This document shows, piece after piece, positions 52,598 to 63,078 of a DNA stretch of 64,000 nucleotides. The position numbers and the translations under genes were made by a program. This stretch comes from Phaeobacter sp. A36a-5a. GTDB taxonomy: Bacteria > Pseudomonadota > Alphaproteobacteria > Rhodobacterales > Rhodobacteraceae. The DNA is taken from positions 186,001 through 250,000 of the forward strand of contig NZ_JBBLYU010000004.1 of assembly GCF_037911135.1 (NCBI RefSeq), written 5' to 3'. The notes under the pieces are model-generated. The model was not told the origin of the DNA, made no database searches, and worked only from the letters and a program-made list of their open reading frames with translations. The number at the start of each line of letters is the position of its first letter. Position 1 is the stretch's first letter.

Positions 52598-53800
52598 ATG
52601 GAACATGAGCAAGTCAGATCCCTGAGCGGCGGCGTCAATCAGACCGGCGTGCGCGTCTTCAACGAACGGCTGATCCTGTCTCTGCTGCAACGCCACGGCC
52701 CGATGCCCGGCAGCGCGCTGGCCCGTGGCACCGGCCTGTCGCCGCAGACTGTCTCTGTCATCCTGCGCAAACTGGAAACCGACGGGCTGTTGCAGCGTGG
52801 CGAAACGCAGCGCGGCCGGGTCGGCAAACCTTCGGTCCCGATGGGCCTCAACCCCGATGGCCTGTTTTCCTACGGGCTGAAAATCGGCCGCCGCAGTGTC
52901 GAAGTGCTCTTGATGGATGTCTGCGGTGCGGTGCGCCAGCAGCTGCGCCTGCGCTACCCCTATCCCACCCCCGCCGTGGTCTTTGATTTCCTGCGCGACA
53001 GCATCGCCCAGATGGAGGCCGCGCTGCCCGCAGACCTGCTGCCCCGCATCTGCGGCATTGGCGTGGCAGCCCCCTTTCAGCTTTGGACCTGGCACGCCCA
53101 GATCAATGCCCCGGCAGAGGCGCTTGCGGCTTGGCAAACGGTTGATTTCGCGTCTGAAATAGCGCGCTTCAGCACCCTGCCCGTACATGTCGTGAATGAC
53201 GCCACCGCCGCCTGCCGCGCCGAACATATGTATGGCCGGGGCAAGGCCTATCGCGATTATGCCTATTTCTTTGTCGGCGCCTTTATCGGCGGTGGCGTGG
53301 TGCTGAACCACCGCGTGCTTGAGGGCAATCAGGGCAATGCCGGCGCGCTTGGGTCCCTGTCGATGCTGGGTCCGGACGGGCAGGAAACCAAGCTGCTGGA
53401 TCTCGCCTCCATCCATCTGCTCGAACAGCGGCTGCGCGATGCGGGCAAGGATCCCGGCCAGCTCTGGCAGCTGCCGATGCTCTGGTCCGGGTTCGAGGCT
53501 GAGCTGACCCCCTGGCTCGATCAGGCCGCCGACGCCATTGCCCGCGCCAGCCTCGCCACCTGCGCGGTCATCGACTTCGAGGCGGTGCTGATTGACGGTG
53601 CCCTGCCCGACAGCGTGCGCAACGCCCTGGTCGAGCGTACCCGCACAGCCTTGTCCACTCTCGACGCCCGTGGCCTGATCCTGCCGCGCATCGACCCCGG
53701 TGCCATCGGCCCTAACGCCCGCGCCATCGGCGCTGCCAGCGGCCCGATCATCTCGCAGTATCTGCTCGACACCAACTCGGTGTTCAACGCCGCCCTGTGA
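52598..53800 (+). CDS. frcR: ROK-family transcriptional repressor (FrcR-like)
   Basis: A 400-residue regulator: an N-terminal winged helix (about 20-80: [32 protein letters not shown]) and a ROK sugar-kinase-like domain (about 95-395; [13 protein letters not shown] near 230). It would sense the sugar or its phosphate and repress the divergent frcBCA-kinase operon. ATG 52598 is chosen over GTG 52580 because AGGG precedes it at suitable spacing. It is convergent with the acetyltransferase gene (6-bp gap). Confidence 0.9.
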   Translation: MEHEQVRSLSGGVNQTGVRVFNERLILSLLQRHGPMPGSALARGTGLSPQTVSVILRKLETDGLLQRGETQRGRVGKPSVPMGLNPDGLFSYGLKIGRRSVEVLLMDVCGAVRQQLRLRYPYPTPAVVFDFLRDSIAQMEAALPADLLPRICGIGVAAPFQLWTWHAQINAPAEALAAWQTVDFASEIARFSTLPVHVVNDATAACRAEHMYGRGKAYRDYAYFFVGAFIGGGVVLNHRVLEGNQGNAGALGSLSMLGPDGQETKLLDLASIHLLEQRLRDAGKDPGQLWQLPMLWSGFEAELTPWLDQAADAIARASLATCAVIDFEAVLIDGALPDSVRNALVERTRTALSTLDARGLILPRIDPGAIGPNARAIGAASGPIISQYLLDTNSVFNAAL

Positions 53801-53806
53801 TCGCCA

Positions 53807-54337
53807 TCAGCCGCAACAGGCCCGCGCAAAGACATCATTGAGATAGGCTTGATCCGCGATCACAAACCGTGTCTCGCCAATCCGGTCAAAACCTTGCGAC
53901 AGGTAAAACCCCTTGGCGGGCGCGTTCTCGGCATTGCTGGCCAGCCAGACGGATTGCACGCCCTCCTCCGCGCAATATTCCAGCCCCGCCCACAGCAGCG
54001 CTGCGCCAATCCCCCGCCCATGGTGGCGCGGCTGCACATAAAGCGTTGTGATCTCCACGTCCGAACAGCCTGGCACAGGCCCCGGACTGCCCCGGCTGAT
54101 GCGGATATAGCCATCAATGCCGACCCGGTTCTGCGAGACGATAAAATGCTCCTGCGGGTTGGCCAGATGAGCCTCAAAGCGCGCGGCCGTCAGCTGCGCC
54201 AGTGCATAATCGGCAAAGAACCCGCTCACCCCTTCACGCAGATAGGTGCCAACCCAGACCTCCAGCGACAGCGCCGCTAGGCTGGAGGCATCCGCCACAT
54301 CTGCAACCCGCAGAGTGAGATCTGGGTGGTCGGTCAC
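53807..54337 (-). CDS. GNAT-family N-acetyltransferase
   Basis: A 176-residue acetyltransferase with motif A for acetyl-CoA (VEITTLYVQPRHHGRGIGAALL near 94-115) and the C-terminal LASNAENAPAKGFYLSQGFDRIGE typical of amino-group GNAT enzymes. The acceptor is unknown. It starts at GTG 54337. Confidence 0.88.
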   Translation of the reverse strand: MTDHPDLTLRVADVADASSLAALSLEVWVGTYLREGVSGFFADYALAQLTAARFEAHLANPQEHFIVSQNRVGIDGYIRISRGSPGPVPGCSDVEITTLYVQPRHHGRGIGAALLWAGLEYCAEEGVQSVWLASNAENAPAKGFYLSQGFDRIGETRFVIADQAYLNDVFARACCG

Positions 54338-54446
54338 GTCAATGGGTCCTTTCTCTCATCGGAAATTCAGCGTGGGAATATGATGGGCAAGGTTCTGGTT
54401 TGGCGCGGCCCGCGCCTGTCAGCCGGGCAAACGGCAGTCTACACCG

Positions 54447-57400
54447 TCAAATCTCCTCAACATCCATCACCCCGTCCAGCGACTTCAGGGCGCCTTTGAT
54501 TTGGGGATTGATGGGGAAGGGCTGGCCCAGATCCATCTCAACGTCACCGGGCAGGCCGGGATCCTGCAGGTACATATAGACCTCCCCGCGCGAGGCGTTG
54601 CGGGCGGCTTTCTTGGCGTCTTCCAGCACCTGCGCCACCGTCGCCACTGCGCTTGCCTGCGAGATATAGACCCGCAGCGAACTGCGCCCGGCGTCAGCAA
54701 TCGCCGCATCCACCGGCCCGACAGATCGCACCAGCAGCTTCAGCTGATCGCTTTCCATCGTGGCCTCGGCGGTGATCACCACCTTGGCACCGGTTTCCAG
54801 GTATTCGCGTGATTTCTCCAGCACTTCGGAAAACAGCGTGACCTCATAGCCGCCGCTGGTGTCCGACAGCTGGGCAAAGGCAAAGCGGTTGCCGCGCGCC
54901 GATTTGCGTTCCTGCCGCCCGGCCACAACCCCGGCCATCTTCGCCATGAAGGGACCGCGCTCGGCCTTGGCCGTGACCTCGTCCAGCGTCATCACATCCT
55001 TGCGTTTGAGCGCAGGCATGTAGTCGTCCAGCGGGTGGCCCGAGAGGTAGAAACCAATCGCCTTGAACTCCTCCGACAGCCGTTCGGCGGGCAGCCAGTC
55101 GGGCACGTTGGGCAGGCGCGGTTCGGGCAGGTCCTCGCCCGCCTCGCCAAACAGCGAGACCTGGCTGGAATTGCGCTGATCATGCACAGCGGCGGAATAA
55201 TCCACCAGCGCGCCGAGGCTCTCAAACACCCGGCGCCGGTTGCTGTCCAGCTGGTCAAAGCCGCCCGCCCGCGCCAGCATTTCCAGCGGACGCTTGCCGA
55301 CCTTTTTCAGATCCACCCGGCGGGCAAAATCAAACAGCGTGGCAAAGGGTTTGTCCTGCCCGCTCTCGCGCCGCGCCGTTGTCACCAGCCGCATCGCCTC
55401 GACACCGACGTTTTTCAGCGCGCCCAGCGCATAGACCAGCTCGCCCTTGACCACATTGAATGTCGCCTCGGAGCGGTTCACACAGGGCGGCACATAGGGC
55501 AGGCTCAGGCCTTTTTTGACCTCTTCGAAATAGATCGCCAGCTTATCCGTCAGATGGATATCACAGTTCATGACGCCAGCCATGAACTCCACCGGGTGGT
55601 TCGCCTTCAGCCAGCCGGTCTGGTAGCTGACCACCGCATAGGCCGCCGCGTGCGATTTGTTGAAGCCGTAGTTGGCGAATTTCTCCAGAAGGTCGAACAC
55701 CTCCGACGCCTTCTTGGCAGGCACGCCGTTTTCTGCCGCCCCCTTTTCAAATTTGGGGCGTTCGGCGTCCATCGCCTCCTTGATCTTCTTACCCATGGCG
55801 CGACGCAGCAGGTCGGCGCCGCCCAGCGTGTAATTCGCCATCACCTGGGCGATCTGCATCACCTGTTCCTGATAGACGATAATGCCTTGGGTTTCCTCAA
55901 GGATATGGTCGATCAGCGGATGCACCGACTGGATCTTGCGCAGTCCATTCTTGACCTCGCAATAGACCGGGATGTTCTCCATCGGACCCGGACGATAGAG
56001 CGCCACCAGCGCCACGATATCCTCGATACAGGTGGGTTTCATGCGCTTCAGCGCGTCCATCATGCCGGTGGATTCCACCTGGAATACCGCCACCGTCTTG
56101 GCCCGCGAATAAAGGTCATAGGTAACGGCATCGTCCAGCGGGATGGCGTTGATCTGGTTCTCCGCCCCCTCCGGCGGATCATAAAGCTGGGTGCCATCGG
56201 CGGCGACATGCAGATCGCGGCCCGACTGGAAAATCAGGTCCATCGCGTTCTGAATGACGGTGAGCGTCTTCAGGCCGAGGAAGTCGAACTTCACCAGACC
56301 GGCCTGTTCCACCCATTTCATGTTGAACTGGGTGGCGGGCATGTCGGAGCGCGGATCGCGGTAAAGCGGCACCAGCGCATCCAGTGGTCGGTCACCGATC
56401 ACCACGCCCGCCGCGTGGGTGCCCGCTGATCGCAACAGCCCCTCAACCTGCATGCCGTATTTCAACAGCCGGTCGACAACCTCTTCGTTCTCCGCCTCCT
56501 CGCGCAGCCGCGGCTCTTCGCGCAGACTGTCCACGATGGACATCGGTTTCACGCCTTCGACCGGGATCAGCTTCGACAGCCGATCCACCTGGCCATAGGG
56601 CATCTGCAGAACCCGCCCCATATCGCGCACCGCCGCCTTCGACAGCAGCGCGCCAAAGGTGATGATCTGCCCCACCTTGTCGCGGCCATATTTCTCCTGC
56701 ACGTATTTGATCACCTCTTCGCGGCGATCCATGCAGAAGTCGATGTCGAAGTCGGGCATCGACACCCGTTCGGGGTTGAGAAAGCGTTCGAACAGCAAGC
56801 TGTAGCGCAGCGGGTCAAGGTCGGTAATCGTCAGCGCATAGGCCACGAGCGAGCCCGCACCGGAACCCCGCCCCGGCCCCACCGGAATGTCGTGATCCTT
56901 GGCCCATTGGATAAAGTCCGCAACGATCAGGAAATAGCCCGGGAACCCCATCCCCTCGATGATGCCCAGCTCAAAATCCAGCCGCTCCTGATACTCCTCG
57001 ACGCTGACGGCATGGGGGATCACGGCGAGACGTTTTTGCAGCCCCTCATTGGCGATGCGGCGCAATTCGGCCACCTCGTCATCGGCAAACTTCGGCAGGA
57101 TCGGATCGCGCCGATAGGCCATGAAAGCGCAGCGTTTGGCGATCTCCACGGTGTTTTCCAGCGCCTCGGGCAGGTCGGCAAACAGCGCGACCATTTCCTC
57201 CTGGCTCTTGAAGTAATGCTGCGCGGTAAGCCTGCGGCGCGGCTCCACCTGATCGACATAGGCGCCTTCCGCGATACAGATCATCGCATCATGGGCCTCA
57301 TACATTTCCGTGTTGGGGAAATAGACATCATTGGTGGCAACCAGCGGCAGGTCCATCGCATAGGCCATCTCGATATGGCCCCGCTCGGTCAGCTGTTCAG

Positions 57401-57959
57401 CTTCAGGCTGGCCGTGTTCGCCCGGATGGCGCTGCAACTCCACATAAAGCCGATCTGGAAAGATCGCTTTCAGCCGCTGCATCAGGGCCTCTGCCGCCGG
57501 GCGCTGCCCCTGCTGCAACAGCCGCCCCACCGGCCCATCCGGCCCGCCGCTCAGACAGATCACATCGCCTGCATATTGCGCCAGCTCCTCCAGCGTCACA
57601 TGCGGCAGCTCGCTGCCCTGCCGCAGATAGAGGCAGGAATTGAGCTTCATCAGATGCTCATAGCCGGTCTCGCTCTGCGCCAGCAGCACCAGCGGCGCTG
57701 GCGGTTTGGGCCGCTCGCCCGGGGCAGGCTCGGCAGACCGCAGATCGACCTGGCAGCCGATGATAGGCTGCACCCCTGCGCCACTGGCCGACACCGAAAA
57801 CTCCAGCGCCGAGAACAGGTTGTTGCTGTCGGTCACCGCAATCGCGGGCATCTCGTGTTTTTTGCAAAGATCCGGCAGCTTCTTCAGCCGCAATGCGCCT
57901 TCCAAAAGCGAATATTCGGTATGGGTGCGCAGGTGAATGAATCGGGGAGAGCTTGTCAT
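54447..57959 (-). CDS. dnaE: DNA polymerase III alpha subunit DnaE
   Basis: The 1170-residue replicative polymerase. Domains in order: PHP domain (about 1-280, opening FIHLRTHTEYSLLEGAL), the C-family polymerase core with catalytic aspartates in PDFDIDF (D405 and D407) and KFDFLGLKTL (the third, near 560), helix-hairpin-helix region, OB-fold (about 985-1060), and a C-terminal tau-binding region. Length matches other alphaproteobacterial DnaE1 proteins. A single housekeeping gene in an otherwise catabolic region. Confidence 0.97.
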   Translation of the reverse strand: MTSSPRFIHLRTHTEYSLLEGALRLKKLPDLCKKHEMPAIAVTDSNNLFSALEFSVSASGAGVQPIIGCQVDLRSAEPAPGERPKPPAPLVLLAQSETGYEHLMKLNSCLYLRQGSELPHVTLEELAQYAGDVICLSGGPDGPVGRLLQQGQRPAAEALMQRLKAIFPDRLYVELQRHPGEHGQPEAEQLTERGHIEMAYAMDLPLVATNDVYFPNTEMYEAHDAMICIAEGAYVDQVEPRRRLTAQHYFKSQEEMVALFADLPEALENTVEIAKRCAFMAYRRDPILPKFADDEVAELRRIANEGLQKRLAVIPHAVSVEEYQERLDFELGIIEGMGFPGYFLIVADFIQWAKDHDIPVGPGRGSGAGSLVAYALTITDLDPLRYSLLFERFLNPERVSMPDFDIDFCMDRREEVIKYVQEKYGRDKVGQIITFGALLSKAAVRDMGRVLQMPYGQVDRLSKLIPVEGVKPMSIVDSLREEPRLREEAENEEVVDRLLKYGMQVEGLLRSAGTHAAGVVIGDRPLDALVPLYRDPRSDMPATQFNMKWVEQAGLVKFDFLGLKTLTVIQNAMDLIFQSGRDLHVAADGTQLYDPPEGAENQINAIPLDDAVTYDLYSRAKTVAVFQVESTGMMDALKRMKPTCIEDIVALVALYRPGPMENIPVYCEVKNGLRKIQSVHPLIDHILEETQGIIVYQEQVMQIAQVMANYTLGGADLLRRAMGKKIKEAMDAERPKFEKGAAENGVPAKKASEVFDLLEKFANYGFNKSHAAAYAVVSYQTGWLKANHPVEFMAGVMNCDIHLTDKLAIYFEEVKKGLSLPYVPPCVNRSEATFNVVKGELVYALGALKNVGVEAMRLVTTARRESGQDKPFATLFDFARRVDLKKVGKRPLEMLARAGGFDQLDSNRRRVFESLGALVDYSAAVHDQRNSSQVSLFGEAGEDLPEPRLPNVPDWLPAERLSEEFKAIGFYLSGHPLDDYMPALKRKDVMTLDEVTAKAERGPFMAKMAGVVAGRQERKSARGNRFAFAQLSDTSGGYEVTLFSEVLEKSREYLETGAKVVITAEATMESDQLKLLVRSVGPVDAAIADAGRSSLRVYISQASAVATVAQVLEDAKKAARNASRGEVYMYLQDPGLPGDVEMDLGQPFPINPQIKGALKSLDGVMDVEEI

Positions 57960-58354
57960 CCCGCCAAGCTAGCGTCAGCGCCGCCAAGGTTAAAGCGGTT
58001 CCGCACCAGAGAAGCCGCGACCCTGCCCATCCCCCGTTCCGCCGCGCAGGTTTCACCCGATGCCGCAATATTCAGCGATTATTATTCTGCTTTCTTTGAA
58101 AGTCTTATCGAACCCAACCATCAACGCCGCGACAATCTGACCTAAAGTCGTTCAAAAAGAACAGCATACGCCGGTATTCAGCAAGGATCTTGCGCCCCGC
58201 ATCGACTCCATGGCAGAGTCACTTTTCCTTGCCAGAACAACAGCCTGCTTTCTAGGCTATCGGCAACGGAACCACCAAGGCCCGCCATGTCTTCTACGTC
58301 GCATCGAAGGGATGGCACCAAGGGAAAACCAGAGTAACGCGACGGGTTTCTGAC
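57960..58354. promoter_or_regulatory. Divergent intergenic region between dnaE and xdhA
   Basis: A 395-bp gap holding both promoters. I see one perfect 13-bp inverted repeat, CTTTCTTTGAAAG, at 58090-58102 and AT-rich stretches around 58070-58165. No small gene with a credible ribosome-binding site is seen. Confidence 0.4.
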
Positions 58355-59749
58355 ATGACAATCACCTTTCGGCTGAACGGTGAAGAGGTCGCGCTGACGG
58401 AGGTTTCTCCGACGGCGACGCTGCTGGACTGGCTGCGCGAAGAGCGCGGGCTGACCGGCACCAAAGAAGGCTGCAACGAGGGCGACTGCGGCGCCTGCAC
58501 CGTGATGGTGACCGACGCCAAAGGCGCCAAACCGCTCAATGCCTGCATCCTGTTCCTGCCGCAGCTGCACGGCAAATCCATCCGCACCGTCGAAGGCGCG
58601 GCCGGCCCCGATGGCCAGCTGCATCCGGTGCAGGAGGCGATGATCACCCACCACGGCAGCCAATGCGGTTTCTGCACGCCGGGGTTCATCATGTCGATGG
58701 TGACCGCCCACAAAAATGGCGCCTCGGATCACGACGACCAGCTGGCAGGCAATCTCTGCCGCTGCACCGGCTATGCGCCGATCATCCGCGCCGCCGAGGC
58801 CGCCAGCGCCGAACCCGTCCCCGACTGGATCCACGGCGAAGATGCCATCAGCCTGCCTGACACAGGCGGCGATGCCACGTCTCTGCGCCCCACCTCCGCC
58901 GACCAGCTGGCCGCCGCCTATGCTGCCCGCCCGGACGCGACGCTGATTGCAGGCGCCACGGATGTCGGTCTCTGGGTGACCAAACAGCTGCGCGATCTGT
59001 CGGATGTGATTTTCCTCGATGGCTGCGATGACCTGAAAGGTATCTCCGAACAGCCCGACGGCAGCCTGCGTATCGGTGCGATGGTGGATATGAACCAGCT
59101 GCGCAGCGCCCTCGCCGCGCGGCATCCGTCTTATGGCGAAATGCTGCGCCGCTTTGCCAGCCAGCAGGTGCGCGCCGCCGCCACCATCGGCGGCAATATC
59201 GCCAATGGCTCCCCCATCGGGGACAATCCGCCTGCGCTGATCGCACTTGGTGCAACGCTGGAGCTGCGCAAGGGCGACAGCCGCCGCAGCCTGCCGCTTG
59301 AGGATTTCTTCATCGACTATGGCAAGCAGGACCGCCAGCCCGGTGAATTTGTCGAGGCGATCACCCTGCCCGCATGCCCGAAGGGGCAGACCGATGGCTT
59401 GCGCGTCTACAAGCTCTCCAAACGGTTCGATCAGGATATCTCCGCCGTTCTGGGGGCCTTTAACCTGACGGTCGACGCCGGCCGGATCACCGCCGCGCGC
59501 ATCGCCTTTGGCGGCATGGCGGGCGTGCCCAAACGCGCCAGCCACGTGGAGGCCGCCCTGATTGGTCAAGACCTGTCGGCCGCAACACTCGCCACCGCGC
59601 GGGGCGAATTTGCCCGCGACTTCACCCCGATGAACGATATGCGCGCCTCTGCCGATTACCGGCTGGAGGCTGCGGCAAATATGCTCGCACGCTACTTTGA
59701 CGATCTGGGCCAGACAAGCGCACCCACACATGTGCTGGAGGTGAAGTGA
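58355..59749 (+). CDS. xdhA: Xanthine dehydrogenase small (Fe-S/FAD) subunit XdhA
   Basis: A 464-residue subunit. The plant-type 2Fe-2S cluster uses C40, C45, C48 and C64 ([12 protein letters not shown]); the second 2Fe-2S cluster uses C104, C107, C135 and C137 ([14 protein letters not shown]). The FAD domain follows (about 180-350, with [12 protein letters not shown]) and a CO-dehydrogenase flavoprotein C-terminal domain ends it. It passes electrons from the molybdenum site in XdhB to NAD+. Its stop shares one base with the xdhB start. Confidence 0.96.
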   Translation: MTITFRLNGEEVALTEVSPTATLLDWLREERGLTGTKEGCNEGDCGACTVMVTDAKGAKPLNACILFLPQLHGKSIRTVEGAAGPDGQLHPVQEAMITHHGSQCGFCTPGFIMSMVTAHKNGASDHDDQLAGNLCRCTGYAPIIRAAEAASAEPVPDWIHGEDAISLPDTGGDATSLRPTSADQLAAAYAARPDATLIAGATDVGLWVTKQLRDLSDVIFLDGCDDLKGISEQPDGSLRIGAMVDMNQLRSALAARHPSYGEMLRRFASQQVRAAATIGGNIANGSPIGDNPPALIALGATLELRKGDSRRSLPLEDFFIDYGKQDRQPGEFVEAITLPACPKGQTDGLRVYKLSKRFDQDISAVLGAFNLTVDAGRITAARIAFGGMAGVPKRASHVEAALIGQDLSAATLATARGEFARDFTPMNDMRASADYRLEAAANMLARYFDDLGQTSAPTHVLEVK

Positions 59750-62115
59750 TGGCTGTTGCAAAACCCCTCCCCCATGATGCGGCACGGCTACATGTGACCG
59801 GTCAGGCGCGCTATGTCGATGACATCCCGACCCCGCGCGACACCCTGCATCTGGCCTTTGGCCTTTCGACCGTGGCCCATGGTGACATCACCGCACTGGA
59901 GCTGGACGCCGTGCGCCAGAGCAATGGCGTGGTTGCCGTGCTGACGGCAAAAGATCTGCCGTTTGACAATGACGTCTCGCCGTCTGCCCATGACGAGCCG
60001 CTGCTGGCCAAGGGGTCTGTCCACTATATCGGCCAGCCGGTGTTTCTGGTGGTGGCAACCTCCCATCGTGCTGCGCGGGTGGCCGCGCGCAAAGGTCAGG
60101 TCAGCTACGCCGAACGCCCGGCCCTCCTGACGCTGGAGGATGCGCTGGCCGCCGACAGCCGGTTTGAAGACGGCCCACGCATCTACAGCAAAGGCGACGC
60201 AGGCAGCGCCATCTCCGCCGCCGCCCATGTGGTCGAAGATACGTTCGACATTGGCGGGCAGGAGCATTTCTACCTCGAAGGTCAGGCCGCCCTCGCCCAG
60301 CCGCAGGAAGATGGCGGCATGCTGGTCAACTCCTCGACCCAGCACCCGACCGAGATCCAGCACAAGGTGGCCGAGGCCATCGGCCTGCCGATGCACAGCG
60401 TGCGGGTTGAGACCCGGCGCATGGGTGGCGGCTTTGGTGGCAAGGAAAGTCAGGGCAACGCGCTGGCCGTCGCCTGCGCCATCGCCGCACGCGCCACCGG
60501 TCGGACCTGCAAGATGCGCTATGACCGCGACGACGACATGACCATCACCGGCAAGCGTCACGCCTTTCGCATTTCCTACCGCGCGGGCTTTGACGCCGAG
60601 GGGCGCATTCTGGGGGTTGAGTTCACCCATCTGGTCGATTGCGGCTGGGCACAGGACCTGTCGCTGCCGGTGGCCGACCGCGCCATGCTGCACAGCGACA
60701 ACGCCTATGCGATCCCCGCGATCCGCATCGAAAGCCACCGGCTGAAGACCAACCGGCAGAGCGCCACCGCCTATCGCGGCTTTGGCGGTCCGCAGGGGAT
60801 GGTCGGGATCGAGCGGGTGATGGATCACGCGGCCCATAAGCTGGGGCTGGATCCGGTCGATCTGCGCATGAAGAACTATTACGATGCCCCCCAAACGGCG
60901 GGCGACGGGGGCGCTGCCCCCCGGCCTGCGGCCTCCCCCCGGGATATTTCCGGCCAGAAGATATCCGGCCAGAAGACGGACAATACCACGCCCTACGGGA
61001 TGGAGGTCACCGATTTCGAGCTGCACGGGATGACCCGGCAGCTGCTGGAGAGCGCGGATTATGCCGCGCGCAAGGCCGAGATCGCCAAATGGAACGCCGG
61101 GAATGAGCGGCTCAAGCGCGGGATTGCGTTTTCTCCGGTCAAATTCGGCATTTCCTTCACCCTCACCCATCTCAATCAGGCGGGTGCGCTGGTGCATGTC
61201 TATCAGGACGGCTCGGTCCATCTGAACCATGGTGGCACCGAGATGGGGCAAGGCCTGTTCCAGAAGGTGGCACAGGTGGCCGCCAGCCGTTTTGGCATCG
61301 GGCTGGAAAAGGTGAAGATCACCGCCACCGACACGGCCAAAGTGCCCAATACCTCGGCCACCGCCGCCTCCTCCGGCACCGATCTGAACGGGATGGCGGT
61401 AAAGGCCGCCTGCGACAGCATTCGCGACCGTATGGCCGATCATCTGGCCGAGCGCTATCAGGTCACCGCAGCGGAGGTGGTGTTTGCCGATGATGAGGTG
61501 CGGATCGGCGCCGAGGCCCTGCCCTTCGCCCGTGCAGCACAGATCTGCTATGAGGGGCGTATCAGCCTGTCGGCCACCGGGTTCTACAAAACGCCGAAAC
61601 TGGAATGGGACCGCATTCAGGGCAAGGGGCGGCCGTTTTTCTACTTTGCCTATGGCGCTGCGATCACCGAAGTTGTCGTCGACCGCCTGACCGGCGAAAA
61701 CCGCATTCTGCGCGCCGACGTGCTGCATGATGCCGGCGCCTCGCTGAACCCGGCGCTGGATATCGGCCAGGTCGAAGGCGCCTATGTGCAGGGTGCAGGC
61801 TGGCTCACCACAGAGGAACTGGTCTGGGATCAGACCGGCAATCTGCGCACCCATGCGCCCTCCACCTACAAGATCCCCGCCTGTTCGGATCGGCCCGATG
61901 TGTTCAATGTGGCTCTTTGGGACGGCGAGAACCGCGAGGACAGCATCTATCGCTCCAAAGCGGTGGGAGAGCCGCCCTTTATGCTGGGGATTTCCGCCTG
62001 GCTGGCGCTTGGTGATGCGGTCGGGCACTTCGCGCCCGCCTATCCTGCGCTCAATGCCCCCGCCACGGCGGAGGAGATCTGGCGCGCGATGCGTCGCATC
62101 GCGCCGGGGGCCTGA
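59749..62115 (+). CDS. xdhB: Xanthine dehydrogenase molybdopterin-binding subunit XdhB
   Basis: A 788-residue molybdenum-cofactor subunit oxidising hypoxanthine to xanthine and xanthine to urate. Signatures: GGQEHFYLEGQAALA, RMGGGFGGKESQ, AYRGFGGPQGM, HLNHGGTEMGQGLFQKV, and the catalytic glutamate in VGEPPFML near 741. An extra Pro/Ala/Gly-rich stretch of about 25-30 residues follows NYYDAP (residue 376 onward); it is encoded by a REP-like repeat listed separately. Start at ATG 59749 (TGATG overlap with xdhA). Confidence 0.95.
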   Translation: MAVAKPLPHDAARLHVTGQARYVDDIPTPRDTLHLAFGLSTVAHGDITALELDAVRQSNGVVAVLTAKDLPFDNDVSPSAHDEPLLAKGSVHYIGQPVFLVVATSHRAARVAARKGQVSYAERPALLTLEDALAADSRFEDGPRIYSKGDAGSAISAAAHVVEDTFDIGGQEHFYLEGQAALAQPQEDGGMLVNSSTQHPTEIQHKVAEAIGLPMHSVRVETRRMGGGFGGKESQGNALAVACAIAARATGRTCKMRYDRDDDMTITGKRHAFRISYRAGFDAEGRILGVEFTHLVDCGWAQDLSLPVADRAMLHSDNAYAIPAIRIESHRLKTNRQSATAYRGFGGPQGMVGIERVMDHAAHKLGLDPVDLRMKNYYDAPQTAGDGGAAPRPAASPRDISGQKISGQKTDNTTPYGMEVTDFELHGMTRQLLESADYAARKAEIAKWNAGNERLKRGIAFSPVKFGISFTLTHLNQAGALVHVYQDGSVHLNHGGTEMGQGLFQKVAQVAASRFGIGLEKVKITATDTAKVPNTSATAASSGTDLNGMAVKAACDSIRDRMADHLAERYQVTAAEVVFADDEVRIGAEALPFARAAQICYEGRISLSATGFYKTPKLEWDRIQGKGRPFFYFAYGAAITEVVVDRLTGENRILRADVLHDAGASLNPALDIGQVEGAYVQGAGWLTTEELVWDQTGNLRTHAPSTYKIPACSDRPDVFNVALWDGENREDSIYRSKAVGEPPFMLGISAWLALGDAVGHFAPAYPALNAPATAEEIWRAMRRIAPGA
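60893..60976. repeat. REP-like repetitive element inserted in frame in xdhB
   Basis: An inverted repeat GGGGGC-GCT-GCCCCC (60907-60921), a GGCCTGCGGCC block, then two tandem near-copies: GATATTTCCGGCCAGAA (60943-60959) and GATATCCGGCCAGAA (60960-60974). This resembles short palindromic elements that are normally intergenic in Roseobacter genomes. The frame is kept through it. Confidence 0.65.
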
Positions 62116-62118
62116 GCC

Positions 62119-63078
62119 ATGGGGTTTGATCTTCAGGATCTGCGCCGCAGGATCGGCGCCCATGGCACGGTGGTGCGGGTGGTGATTGCCGCCATCCGCG
62201 GCTCTTCCCCGCGTGAGGTGGGCGCCGCCATGCTGGTCTGGGACGACGGCCAGTCCGGCACCATCGGCGGGGGCGCGCTGGAGCATGAGGCCGCCGAGGC
62301 TGCCCGCCGCCAGTTGCAGGATGGCAAGACCCGTTTGCAGTCCATCCGCGCGCTTGGCCCGGATCTGGGGCAATGCTGCGGCGGCTCCGTCACCCTGTGG
62401 AGCGAGATCTACCGCGCTGCCGATCTGGACCGGCTGGATGGCGATGTGATCCTGCGCGCCCTGTCCACCGAGCTGGGCGAGCCGGGCGAGCCACCCCTGG
62501 GCCTGCGCCGCAAGCTGGCGCTGGCCCGCAGCCAGGGGCAGCGGCCCGACGCGCAGCTGGCCGACGGCTGGCTGCTGGAACCGGTCCATCGTGCCGAAAC
62601 CCCGCTGTGGATCTGGGGGGCGGGCCATGTCGGCCGCGCTCTGGTTGATGTGCTGGCGCCGCTGCCGGATCTCGACATCACCTGGGTCGATACCGGCCCT
62701 GACCGTTTTCCCGCCCGGATCCCGCCCTCAGTCACTATGGTTCCGGCGGCGGAACCTGCGGCACTGGTGCCGCATGCCCCTGAAAATGCACGGCATTTGG
62801 TGCTTACCTATTCCCATGCGCTGGATCTGGCGCTATGCCACGCCTTATTGCTGCGCGGCTTTGCCTTTGCCGGGGTGATCGGATCTGCCACCAAATGGGC
62901 ACGGTTCCGGTCGCGGCTGGCGGATCTTGGCCACCGGCCCGAGCAGATCGCCCGGCTCACCTGCCCGATCGGGGATCCCGGCCTTGGCAAACATCCGCAG
63001 ATGATTGCGGTCGGGGTCGCGGCAGAGCTCTTGCGGATGGGCGCAACAGACGAGTTGAAGAAGGACAGACGCGCGTGA
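62119..63078 (+). CDS. xdhC: Xanthine dehydrogenase accessory protein XdhC
   Basis: A 319-residue chaperone that binds molybdenum cofactor, adds the terminal sulfido ligand with a desulfurase and delivers it to XdhB. It has the N-terminal XdhC/CoxI domain (VVIAAIRGSSPREVGAAMLV near 16-35, and GQCCGGSVTLW) and the C-terminal Rossmann domain (WIWGAGHVGRALVDVL near 171-186). It starts 3 bp after xdhB and its stop overlaps the next gene (GTGA). Confidence 0.95.
   Translation: MGFDLQDLRRRIGAHGTVVRVVIAAIRGSSPREVGAAMLVWDDGQSGTIGGGALEHEAAEAARRQLQDGKTRLQSIRALGPDLGQCCGGSVTLWSEIYRAADLDRLDGDVILRALSTELGEPGEPPLGLRRKLALARSQGQRPDAQLADGWLLEPVHRAETPLWIWGAGHVGRALVDVLAPLPDLDITWVDTGPDRFPARIPPSVTMVPAAEPAALVPHAPENARHLVLTYSHALDLALCHALLLRGFAFAGVIGSATKWARFRSRLADLGHRPEQIARLTCPIGDPGLGKHPQMIAVGVAAELLRMGATDELKKDRRA

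Noticed and set aside
51413-53416. 667-codon reading of frcB extending to 53416
   Set aside because: The signal peptide and ribosome-binding site place the start at 52429; the extra part is antisense to frcR.
59788-62628. 946-codon open frame on the minus strand opposite xdhB/xdhC
   Set aside because: Antisense to genes with clear catalytic motifs; no family signal of its own.
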